Below, in pieces: positions 1 to 6,821 of a stretch of 64,000 nucleotides of DNA. The stretch is from positions 744,001 through 808,000 of the forward strand of contig NZ_CP092427.2 of the NCBI RefSeq assembly GCF_022374875.2. The letters are read 5' to 3'. Position 1 is the first letter of the stretch. Each line of letters opens with the position of its first letter. The DNA comes from Mycolicibacterium rufum (GTDB taxonomy: Bacteria > Actinomycetota > Actinomycetes > Mycobacteriales > Mycobacteriaceae). The notes beneath the pieces were generated by a model, which saw nothing but the letters and a program-made list of their open reading frames with translations, ran no database searches and was not told the DNA's origin. A program made the translations under genes and the position numbers.

Positions 1-8
1 TCTGCTGA

Positions 9-746
9 ATGGCCGCGCCAACCCGGCAGGTCCGCGCCGGCCATGCGTTGTTCGCGCAGTACGCGTACCCGCCGAACGAACTTGGATACTGCGGGCCCGA
101 GGACAGCGCGGCGCTTCTGCGTGCCGGCGACGAGATGACCTCGGTAGCAAGGGAGTTCGACGGTGCCTGGCCGTACCTGCTGGCTATCGCGGATGCCGCG
201 GGCATCGCCGACCCGCTCGATGTCGAGGTGGTCCTCAGCTACTGGGTCGGCGGATCTCGACTCGACACAGTGGATGGGCGGACGTTGCTCGACCGGCTCC
301 GTGCGGCGTTCGCCGGTCAGGTCACGGGGCTGCTCGACGACCTGGACTGCCGTGCACACGTGTTGGCACACCACAGCTTTCACGTCTTCGTGGTGTACCC
401 GTGGGTGCGCTTCCTGGACCGGGACCCGACCACTCCCCTGCACGTTCTGCAGCAGTGCCGGATCCGCTGGGGCTCTGTCCTTTCCGTCGACGAAGAGCAT
501 GTGGTGATCGAGTCGCGGCCCCTCGTCGTCGACGAGGGGCGGGTGTCACTCGGCGACCCCGCCGCCGAGCGGGTGAGGTGGAGCCGCGACGGCAGGTCGC
601 TGACCACGGCACCCGCGGTCGGTGATGTCGTCGCCGCGCACTGGGACTGGGTGTGCGGTCCCCTCACCGACGCCGACCGCACCGCTCTGACGACGGCGAC
701 GCAAGCGACTCTCGAGCTCGTTAACACGGCCAGAAACCGATCTTGA
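9..746 (+). CDS. DUF6390-like protein, possible end of a hydrogenase cluster
   Basis: A soluble 245-residue protein with no signal peptide or membrane segment. Its N-terminal motif AYPPNELGYCGPED and the later AHHSFHVFVVYPWVRFL recall the DUF6390 family of Actinobacteria, which I remember, without certainty, as occurring beside hydrogenase genes. An in-frame TGA sits directly before the ATG (TGAATG), so the start cannot move upstream, and translation is probably coupled to a gene outside the window. In M. smegmatis a second hydrogenase cluster (Hhy) lies next to pspA, which fits this position. The molecular function is unknown. Confidence 0.78.
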   Translation: MAAPTRQVRAGHALFAQYAYPPNELGYCGPEDSAALLRAGDEMTSVAREFDGAWPYLLAIADAAGIADPLDVEVVLSYWVGGSRLDTVDGRTLLDRLRAAFAGQVTGLLDDLDCRAHVLAHHSFHVFVVYPWVRFLDRDPTTPLHVLQQCRIRWGSVLSVDEEHVVIESRPLVVDEGRVSLGDPAAERVRWSRDGRSLTTAPAVGDVVAAHWDWVCGPLTDADRTALTTATQATLELVNTARNRS

Positions 747-846
747 ACAGGCAAAACGTCCGTCGGTGCGGTTTTGGTGACCACCGCGGGGGTATCCGTT
801 TTATCGGGTGTCGCCGCGCGCAACGGCGGCCGGTGAGGAGTGACCC

Positions 847-1062
847 ATGAACAAGCCAGCAGAACGCGGATCCCGCGACACCGGGTCAGACCAGCCGTCG
901 GGCGGGCCTGCCGAGCGGCCGTCCGGCGCCATCGAGGGAGCCGAATCGGTCCCCAGTCACGGCGAACCCGGGCAAGCCGATGTCGAGACTGCCTTCACGA
1001 CGGACCCCCCGCGCAACGTCGAACCCGAGGTGCCGCCGTACGCCGGCCGCAAGGAGTCGTAG
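847..1062 (+). CDS. small disordered hypothetical protein
   Basis: A 71-residue protein rich in Gly, Pro, Ser and Glu, with no hydrophobic segment, so it is probably intrinsically disordered. The ATG has a good ribosome site (GGTGAGGAG) a few bases upstream, which is the main reason to accept it as a gene. It lies 100 bases after the DUF6390-like gene on the same strand. I recognise no family and propose no function. Confidence 0.65.
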   Translation: MNKPAERGSRDTGSDQPSGGPAERPSGAIEGAESVPSHGEPGQADVETAFTTDPPRNVEPEVPPYAGRKES

Positions 1063-1106
1063 GCCGGCCGACACTCCCGGGCGCGGCGGACAGCAGCGCT
1101 GACGGG

Positions 1107-1301
1107 TCACCACTGGTCGCGGGGCACATCGAAGTCGGCGCACAGCGCCCGCCAGACGTCGCGCGGTTCGACACCGTCCTCGATCGCCTGGGCCGCGGTG
1201 CGCCCTCCCAGGGTGGTCAGCACGTGGTCGACGAGCATGGAGGTGGCCCGGACCTCACCGAACCGTCCCCGCACCAGCTCGTGGAATTCCGTCAGCCGCA
1301 C
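1107..1301 (-). CDS. DUF3046 protein (Rv2738c-like)
   Basis: A 64-residue protein beginning MRLTEFHELV and ending in ADFDVPRDQW, the typical form of the short actinobacterial DUF3046 family. In M. tuberculosis the homologue (Rv2738c) lies between recA and the glycosyltransferase Rv2739c. Here too it directly follows the glycosyltransferase gene, nine bases downstream on the same strand. The role of the family is unknown; synteny and length make the call firm. Confidence 0.9.
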   Translation of the reverse strand: MRLTEFHELVRGRFGEVRATSMLVDHVLTTLGGRTAAQAIEDGVEPRDVWRALCADFDVPRDQW

Positions 1302-1310
1302 ACGCTCAAC

Positions 1311-2483
1311 CTACGCGCCGACACCGAGGGCGTCATGGCACACCCGTACCGGATCGGCGACCTCCCCGACCGTCGCGCCGGCCCGTCGCGCGGCCTCCCG
1401 GTACGTCGGCGACCCCAGCACCTGCCGGGTGGCTGCGCCCAAGGTCTCCCGCGTCAGCGGCCGCACCAGCTGTGCACTGCCCTGGCGCACAAGACGATTG
1501 GCGATCTCCCACTGGTCACCCCCGCCGGGGACCACGACCATCGGCACCCCGGCGAGCAGCGCCTTGGACACGATGCCGTGCCCGGCGCCGCAGACCAGCA
1601 GGTCGGTGCGTGCGAGCAGTTCGTCCTGACGGCAGAGCCCCACCACCGCCCACGGCGGCACCTCACCGGAGGGCGGGTCCAGCTGCGAGACCGCGACCCG
1701 CGCCCCCGCAGGCAGCACCTCACCGGGGACCAGCGTCTGCAGCGCGAGATCGGCCAGCGCGACGGCCCCGGTACTGGCCGTCGACGGCGCGACCATCACG
1801 ACGGGCCCGTCCCCGGCGGGGAGCTCCAGCACCGACGTCGTCGGCTCGTAGTGCAGGGGCCCGACGACGACGGCTTCGGCGGGCCAGTCCGGGCGCGGCA
1901 CCTCCAGCGCGGGCATCGTCGCGATCAACCGGCGCAGCGGCCCCGGATCGTGGCCGGGTAGGCCGATCTCGACCCGCACGGCAGCGCGTTGGCGCAGCCC
2001 CTCCCGCCATGACCGCGCACTGAGTGCACGCAGCACGGTGTCGCGCAGCCGGCCACGCACACCGGTGCCGGGAGCCAGCCCGCTCCCCACCGGCGGCAGC
2101 CCCTTCGACGGCCGGTAGAGCGGATGGGTGTTCAGTTCGATCCACGGCACGCCGAGCAGGTCGGCGGCCAGCCCGCCGCAGGTGGTGATCGAATCCGAGA
2201 CCACCAGGTCGGGGTTCAGCGCGGCGATCCGGTCCCTGTTGAGCAGCGCCATCCGGCCGGCCCGCTGGTGGATCTTGGCGCCCGCGTCGGCGTCGTCGTC
2301 CCCGCTCATGACCGTCAGGCCGGCCAGTTCCACGGCGTCGACACCCTGCCCGCGCGCCTCGGCGAGCCACCGCGTCCCGGTCAGCAGCGTGGGCCGGTCC
2401 CCGGCCGCGGCGAACCTCAGGCACAAGGCGAGCGCCGGGAACGCGTGGCCGGGATCGGGTCCGGCGACGACGGCGACGCGCAT
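1311..2483 (-). CDS. GT1-type glycosyltransferase (Rv2739c-like)
   Basis: A 390-residue protein of the MurG/UGT fold. The N-terminus MRVAVVAGPDPGHAFPALAL has the glycine/histidine loop of GT-B enzymes. The C-terminal half contains DLLVCGAGHGIVSKALLAGVPMV followed by VPGGGDQWEIANRL, the usual nucleotide-sugar binding region with its Gly-rich loop and D-Q. The frame stays open well upstream of 2483, but this ATG begins the conserved fold and keeps the gene clear of the divergent ephG-like gene, 43 bases away. The acceptor and sugar donor are unknown; it is often annotated as an alanine-rich transferase. Confidence 0.85.
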   Translation of the reverse strand: MRVAVVAGPDPGHAFPALALCLRFAAAGDRPTLLTGTRWLAEARGQGVDAVELAGLTVMSGDDDADAGAKIHQRAGRMALLNRDRIAALNPDLVVSDSITTCGGLAADLLGVPWIELNTHPLYRPSKGLPPVGSGLAPGTGVRGRLRDTVLRALSARSWREGLRQRAAVRVEIGLPGHDPGPLRRLIATMPALEVPRPDWPAEAVVVGPLHYEPTTSVLELPAGDGPVVMVAPSTASTGAVALADLALQTLVPGEVLPAGARVAVSQLDPPSGEVPPWAVVGLCRQDELLARTDLLVCGAGHGIVSKALLAGVPMVVVPGGGDQWEIANRLVRQGSAQLVRPLTRETLGAATRQVLGSPTYREAARRAGATVGEVADPVRVCHDALGVGA

Positions 2484-2526
2484 GCGCCACACCCTGCCAC
2501 AGCGCCCGGGATTAAGCTCGGGCGCT

Positions 2527-2973
2527 ATGACCGACGAAGCTCCCGAGACGATCGTGCCGAGCGCCGACAACGCGTCCCTGGTCCAGAGATTCCTGTTCGC
2601 GCTCGCCGAGGAGGACTTCGACACCGTCGAGTCGCTGGCCGCTCCGGAGTTGGTGTGGCAGAACGTCGGTCTGCCCTCGATCCGCGGGCGCCGGCGGATC
2701 ATGGGGCTGCTGCGCCGTGGCGAGGGCAAGGTCGGGTTCGCGGTGACGTTCCACCGCATCGCCGCCGACGGGGACACGGTGCTCACCGAACGCACCGATG
2801 CGATCATCATCGGCCCGCTGCGGCTCCAGTTCTGGGTGTGCGGGGCGTTCGAGCTGCGCGACGGTCAGATAACCCTGTGGCGGGACTACTTCGACCTGCT
2901 CGACTGCCTGGTCAAGGCGCCGCTGCGGGCCCTGGCCGGGACCGTGATCCCCGCGCTGCGCCCCCGGTTCTGA
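2527..2973 (+). CDS. ephG: limonene-1,2-epoxide hydrolase family protein (EphG-like)
   Basis: A 148-residue single-domain protein of the SnoaL/NTF2-like cone fold. The segments LVQRFLFALAEEDFDTVESL, ELVWQNVGLPSIRGR and ITLWRDYFDL are characteristic of limonene-epoxide hydrolases, including the Asp/Arg/Asp residues (R56, D89, D120 region) used to activate water. The M. tuberculosis homologue Rv2740 hydrolyses bulky epoxides and has been linked to sterol-type substrates. It is divergent from the glycosyltransferase and convergent with pspM, as in M. tuberculosis. Confidence 0.85.
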   Translation: MTDEAPETIVPSADNASLVQRFLFALAEEDFDTVESLAAPELVWQNVGLPSIRGRRRIMGLLRRGEGKVGFAVTFHRIAADGDTVLTERTDAIIIGPLRLQFWVCGAFELRDGQITLWRDYFDLLDCLVKAPLRALAGTVIPALRPRF

Positions 2974-2977
2974 GCCA

Positions 2978-3793
2978 TTAGGCCCGCAACCGGCCCAACT
3001 CGTCGAACGCCTGCGCCCAGCCGGTGAGCCGGTCGGTCGCCGAGGTCAGCTCGTCGCGGTAGCGCCGCTGGGTCATCGGCGAGCTCGACATCGTCCCCGA
3101 GTTCGCCGCCGACACCAATTGCGCTGCCGCGGAGACCATCTCGTTGTACTGGCGCGCCCCGCGGTCCAGTTGGGCGCTGAACGCCGCGATCGTGGGAGCC
3201 AGATGCGGACGCGACTGCGGCGCCGAGCCCATGGTCCGCTCCATCGACACTACCTCGGTGGCGGTGGCAGCCATGGTGGCCGCGGTGCGCTCGGCGGCGG
3301 CGCGCAGGTCGTACAGCTCGTCGGCGGGCAGCAACCGGCCGCGTTCCATCACGCCGAGCAGGGAGACCAGGCCCCGTTCCGAGGCGGCCAGCGCCGCCAT
3401 CGGCTCCCGGGCGGCCGACCCCCAGGGCGGCAGCCGGCGCGCCGCGCGGCCGCGCGGAGGCGGCAGCGGTTCGGCGCGCAGCCACCGGTACCGCAGGAAC
3501 GCCAGCGTCGCCAGGAACGCCGCGCCGACGGCGATCGGCGACGGGATGAACAGCGCCCACACCGGCGTGCTCCACGACGCCAACAGCGCGGTGACACCGA
3601 CCCAGAACACCGAGGACAGCGCGAAGAACACGCCCAGCCGCAGCGCCCAGCGGCGCTTCCGCAACAGTTTGGCGCGAGGATCGGCCGCGGCGCTGAGCTT
3701 GTCGGCCACCATCTCCGACCACTCCGCGGCGGTGTCGATGCCGCGCTGGGTCAGCGAGCGCCATGCCTCGGATCTGCCGGTGCGTGTCCTCAC
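2978..3793 (-). CDS. pspM: PspM, membrane partner of the Psp stress system
   Basis: A 271-residue protein with two adjacent membrane helices at about residues 50-70 and 77-100 and a long Ala/Arg/Glu-rich helical C-terminal region containing repeated R-A-A-A-E-R-T-A-A-type segments. This matches Rv2743c, which binds PspA in the mycobacterial phage-shock response. It follows pspA by 24 bases and is probably co-transcribed with clgR and pspA. No counterpart of the fourth M. tuberculosis operon member (Rv2742c) is seen; the neighbour here is the convergent ephG-like gene. Confidence 0.85.
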   Translation of the reverse strand: MRTRTGRSEAWRSLTQRGIDTAAEWSEMVADKLSAAADPRAKLLRKRRWALRLGVFFALSSVFWVGVTALLASWSTPVWALFIPSPIAVGAAFLATLAFLRYRWLRAEPLPPPRGRAARRLPPWGSAAREPMAALAASERGLVSLLGVMERGRLLPADELYDLRAAAERTAATMAATATEVVSMERTMGSAPQSRPHLAPTIAAFSAQLDRGARQYNEMVSAAAQLVSAANSGTMSSSPMTQRRYRDELTSATDRLTGWAQAFDELGRLRA

Positions 3794-3817
3794 GTCATCC
3801 TCGTTCGGTGTCGAGCT

Positions 3818-4636
3818 CTACTGCGACAGCGGGTTTTCCGGTGTCGGGTTCGTGGCCGGGGTGGCCGGCGACTGGGCGGGCGTGGCCGTTGCGGCACCGC
3901 CGGCGGGCAGCTGCTCCCCGCGCATCGAGGCGCGGATCTGCTCCAGGCGGGAATGCCCGGCCATCTGCACGCTGGCCTGCTGGACCTCGAGCATGCGGCC
4001 CTGCACGGAGTTCTGCGCGAGCTCCGCTGACCCCATCGCGTTGGCATAGCGGCGCTCGATCTTGTCGCGCACCTCGTCGAGGCTCGGCGTGCTGCCCGGT
4101 GCGGCGATCTCGCTCATCGACCGCAGCGAGGCACTGACCTGCTCCTGCATCTTGGCCTGCTCCAGCTGGGAGAGCAGTTTGGTGCGCTCGGCGATCTTCT
4201 GCTGGAGCACCATCGCGTTCTGCTCGACGGCCTTCTTGGCCTGGCCGGCGGCCTGCAGCGCCTGGTCGTGCAGACCCTTGAGGTCCTCGACGCTCTGCTC
4301 TGCGGTCACCAGCTGCGCCGCGAACGCCTCGGCGGCGTTGTTGTACTCCGTGGCCTTGGCGGCGTCACCGGCGGCCACCGCCTGATCGGCGAGCGTGAGG
4401 GCCTGACGGACGTTGACCTGCAGCTTCTCGATGTCGGCGAGCTGGCGGTTGAGCCGCATCTCCAGCTGACGCTGGTTGCCGATCACCTGCGCCGCCTGCT
4501 GGGTCAGCGCCTGGTGCTGCCGCTGGGCCTCCTCGATGGCCTGCTGGATCTGCACCTTCGGATCGGCGTATTCGTCGACCTTGGAGCTGAACAGCGCCAT
4601 GAGGTACTTCCACGCCTTGGTGAACGGATTGGCCAT
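3818..4636 (-). CDS. pspA: PspA/IM30 phage-shock protein
   Basis: A 272-residue peripheral membrane protein of the PspA/Vipp1 family (the mycobacterial 35-kDa antigen). It starts [21 protein letters not shown], an amphipathic membrane-binding helix, followed by a long coiled coil (about residues 25-215) rich in Gln, Ala and Glu, then a flexible Ala/Pro/Thr tail ending ENPLSQ. It stabilises the cytoplasmic membrane under envelope stress and in M. tuberculosis also binds ClgR. It lies 107 bases downstream of clgR and upstream of pspM, the conserved order. Confidence 0.95.
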   Translation of the reverse strand: MANPFTKAWKYLMALFSSKVDEYADPKVQIQQAIEEAQRQHQALTQQAAQVIGNQRQLEMRLNRQLADIEKLQVNVRQALTLADQAVAAGDAAKATEYNNAAEAFAAQLVTAEQSVEDLKGLHDQALQAAGQAKKAVEQNAMVLQQKIAERTKLLSQLEQAKMQEQVSASLRSMSEIAAPGSTPSLDEVRDKIERRYANAMGSAELAQNSVQGRMLEVQQASVQMAGHSRLEQIRASMRGEQLPAGGAATATPAQSPATPATNPTPENPLSQ

Positions 4637-4743
4637 GGATCGATCCCGCCTTCGTCGTCGGTCAAATAGGTCCGTCGAACAGTGTCGCCAGAGATACCCA
4701 ACTTATCGGTTCAGCACAGCTCGCCACACCCCGGTTGACGCGC

Positions 4744-5064
4744 TCAGGCGACCGCCATCGACACGACCTGTGGAATGACCACCTTGGTGCTCACGTCGAT
4801 GTGGGCCGTGCTCGCCGTGGCGCGCGACTCCTCGACCGCGAGGTCGTCGCCGGCCTCGGACAGCACCCGCGACAGCGGGACGTCGAGTGCGCCGCAGATC
4901 GCGCTGAGCAGCTCGCTGGAGGCCTCCTTGCGGCCTCGCTCCACCTCGGAGAGGTAGCCCAAGCTGACCCGCGCCGAGTCGGAGACTTCCCGCAGAGTGC
5001 GGCCCTGCTCCACCCGCGCGCGCCGCAGCACGTCGCCGATCACCTCGCGCAACAATGCCGTCAT
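4744..5064 (-). CDS. clgR: ClgR, XRE-family activator of protease and Psp genes
   Basis: A 106-residue regulator with a helix-turn-helix at about residues 20-65 ([20 protein letters not shown]). The start at 5064 has a strong ribosome site (AAGGAGAT), and [17 protein letters not shown] aligns with Rv2745c. The hydrophobic C-terminus VVSMAVA resembles the exposed Ala-rich degron by which ClgR homologues are degraded by ClpP, so turnover probably limits the response. It activates clp genes, acr2 and its own operon with pspA in M. tuberculosis. A SigE-type promoter lies upstream. Confidence 0.94.
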   Translation of the reverse strand: MTALLREVIGDVLRRARVEQGRTLREVSDSARVSLGYLSEVERGRKEASSELLSAICGALDVPLSRVLSEAGDDLAVEESRATASTAHIDVSTKVVIPQVVSMAVA

Positions 5065-5111
5065 CGCGATCTCCTTCGTCAGAACCGGCACCCACAGCAT
5101 GCTTATCCGAC

Positions 5112-5140
5112 CCAACGCTCGGCGGACACGAGTGGTTCCC
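5112..5140 (-). promoter_or_regulatory. SigE/SigH-type promoter for clgR-pspA-pspM
   Basis: Read on the minus strand, GGGAAC at 5140-5135 is followed by exactly 18 bases and then GTT at 5116-5114. This matches the mycobacterial ECF pattern GGAAC-N17/18-GTT recognised by SigE and SigH. The predicted transcript start would be some 40 bases before the clgR ATG. SigE control of clgR is established in M. tuberculosis, which supports the reading; the match here is by eye. Confidence 0.6.
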
Positions 5141-5182
5141 GATCCCGCGCCGCAGAATCCGGGCGACGAGGTGGTGCAGCGA

Positions 5183-5671
5183 CTACTGGTGCTCGACCAG
5201 GGCGCGCAGCCGGCGAAGCGCCGCATGGGCAGCGGCGAGCCGGATCTGCCAGCGGGTGCCGTCGAGGCGCAGCGTCACCACCTCGGTGTCGACGGGGCCG
5301 GCCAGGCCGACGTACACGGTGCCCACCGGATGTCCGCCGTGCGGTTCGGGACCCGCGACCCCGGTGAGGCCGACTCCCCAGGTCGCCCCGCAGCGTTGTT
5401 GCGCGCCGACGGCCAGCGCCCGAGCGGTGGGTTCGGCCACGGGACCGACGTCGGCCAGCAGTTCGGGCGCCACCCCGGCGAGGTCCACCTTGGTGTCCAC
5501 GGTGTAGGTGACCAGGCCACCCCGCAGCACCGCGCTGGCGCCCGGCACCCCGGCCAGCGTCGCCGCCACCAGGCCGGCGGTCAGCGACTCTGCGGTGGCG
5601 ACCGTCTGCCTGCGCACCGTCAGGTCGGCCACGAGAGCCCGGGCGTCGTCAGTGACCAGTGGGTCGTCCAC
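5183..5671 (-). CDS. pncC: nicotinamide-nucleotide amidase, CinA C-terminal type
   Basis: A 162-residue stand-alone CinA C-terminal domain (PncC), with no N-terminal MoaB-like domain. The family signatures are visible: [42 protein letters not shown] and [12 protein letters not shown]. The reaction is deamidation of nicotinamide mononucleotide to the nicotinate form in NAD salvage. It starts with GTG inside the 3' end of pgsA3 (23-base overlap), so the two are translationally coupled. clgR follows 118 bases downstream with its own promoter. Confidence 0.9.
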   Translation of the reverse strand: MDDPLVTDDARALVADLTVRRQTVATAESLTAGLVAATLAGVPGASAVLRGGLVTYTVDTKVDLAGVAPELLADVGPVAEPTARALAVGAQQRCGATWGVGLTGVAGPEPHGGHPVGTVYVGLAGPVDTEVVTLRLDGTRWQIRLAAAHAALRRLRALVEHQ

Positions 5672-6251
5672 GCGAGTCCCTCACCGCCGAGACGAAGTAG
5701 TCGACACCGGTGAGCACCGTCAGCACCACCGCGGCGAGCATGATCACCCAGGCGCCGGTCAGCCAGGCGCCGGTCAGCGGAAGCACGAACAGGCCGATCG
5801 CGACCGCCTGCACCAGCGTCTTGAGCTTGCCGCCTCGACTGGCGGGGATCACGCCGTGGCGCAACACCACCAACCGCAGCAGCGTCACGCCCAGTTCGCG
5901 GACCAGGATCACCACGGTTACCCACCACGGCAGGTCGCCGAGCATCGACAGGCCGATCAACGCCGCGCCGATCAGCGCCTTGTCGGCCAACGGGTCGGCC
6001 AGCGTGCCGAATTCGGTCACCATCCCGTAGCTGCGGGCCAGCGCACCGTCGAGCCGATCGGTGATGACCGCCACCGCGAAGACAATGAAAGCGGCGGTGC
6101 GCCAATAGCTTTCGTGCCCGTCGCCGACGAACAGCAGGACGAGGAACACCGGCACGAGCACGATCCGGACACCGGTCAGCGCATTGGCGAGATTCGCCAC
6201 CCGAGCGCGCGGAACCACCGGATCGGTATGTGGTTGGCCCGGCACCGACAC
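5649..6251 (-). CDS. pgsA3: CDP-alcohol phosphatidyltransferase PgsA3
   Basis: A 200-residue membrane enzyme with about six helices. The CDP-alcohol phosphotransferase signature is complete: D-x2-DG-x2-AR-x8-G-x3-D-x3-D, read in DRLDGALARSYG followed by FGTLADPLAD. The family transfers a phosphatidyl group from CDP-diacylglycerol, here probably to glycerol-3-phosphate (phosphatidylglycerophosphate synthase type). The GTG at 6251 gives a length close to Rv2746c. It is divergent from argA, 36 bases away. Confidence 0.92.
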   Translation of the reverse strand: MSVPGQPHTDPVVPRARVANLANALTGVRIVLVPVFLVLLFVGDGHESYWRTAAFIVFAVAVITDRLDGALARSYGMVTEFGTLADPLADKALIGAALIGLSMLGDLPWWVTVVILVRELGVTLLRLVVLRHGVIPASRGGKLKTLVQAVAIGLFVLPLTGAWLTGAWVIMLAAVVLTVLTGVDYFVSAVRDSRGRPTGH

Positions 6252-6287
6252 AGAATACTGGTTGCCCGAACCGATACCCTTCCCCGT

Positions 6288-6809
6288 GTGAGCTCAGTAC
6301 CGGTCGGGTCCGCAGCTGAACCGGTCGTGCGCCGGGCCAGGACCTCCGATGTGCCGGCCATCAAGACGCTCGTCGACGTCTACGCGGGCCGGATCCTGCT
6401 CGAGAAGAACCTGGTGACGCTCTACGAGTCGGTGCAGGAGTTCTGGGTGGCCGAACTCGACGGAGAGGTCATCGGCTGCGGTGCGCTGCACGTGCTCTGG
6501 TCGGACCTCGGTGAGGTGCGCACGGTGGCGGTGCATCCGAAGGTGCGCGGCCGCGGGGTGGGTCACGCGATCGTCGACCAGTTGCTCGCCGTGGCCAAGG
6601 AGTTGCGGTTGCAGCGCATCTTCGTGCTGACCTTCGAGGTGGAGTTCTTCGGCAGGCACGGCTTCGCCGAGATCGAGGGAACCCCGGTGACGGCCGAGGT
6701 GTACGAGGAGATGTGCCGCTCGTACGACACCGGTGTGGCGGAGTTCCTGGACCTCAGCTACGTCAAACCGAACATCCTCGGCAACACCCGGATGTTGTTG
6801 ACGCTGTAA
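6288..6809 (+). CDS. argA: N-acetylglutamate synthase, GNAT type
   Basis: A 173-residue GNAT acetyltransferase nearly identical in plan to Rv2747. It performs the first step of arginine synthesis, acetylation of glutamate (or glutamine) by acetyl-CoA. The acetyl-CoA loop is HPKVRGRGVGHAIVDQLL (R/Q-x2-G-x-G/A), and the C-terminal signature YVKPNILGNTRML is specific to the mycobacterial enzyme. The GTG start at 6288 gives the family length. The downstream neighbour ftsK converges 12 bases away. Confidence 0.91.
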   Translation: MSSVPVGSAAEPVVRRARTSDVPAIKTLVDVYAGRILLEKNLVTLYESVQEFWVAELDGEVIGCGALHVLWSDLGEVRTVAVHPKVRGRGVGHAIVDQLLAVAKELRLQRIFVLTFEVEFFGRHGFAEIEGTPVTAEVYEEMCRSYDTGVAEFLDLSYVKPNILGNTRMLLTL

Positions 6810-6821
6810 GCGATCTCGGCG

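Noticed and set aside
1311..2810. Glycosyltransferase extended to 499 residues
   Set aside because: The extra N-terminus would lie antisense to the ephG-like gene and lacks family similarity. ATG 2483 starts the GT-B fold.
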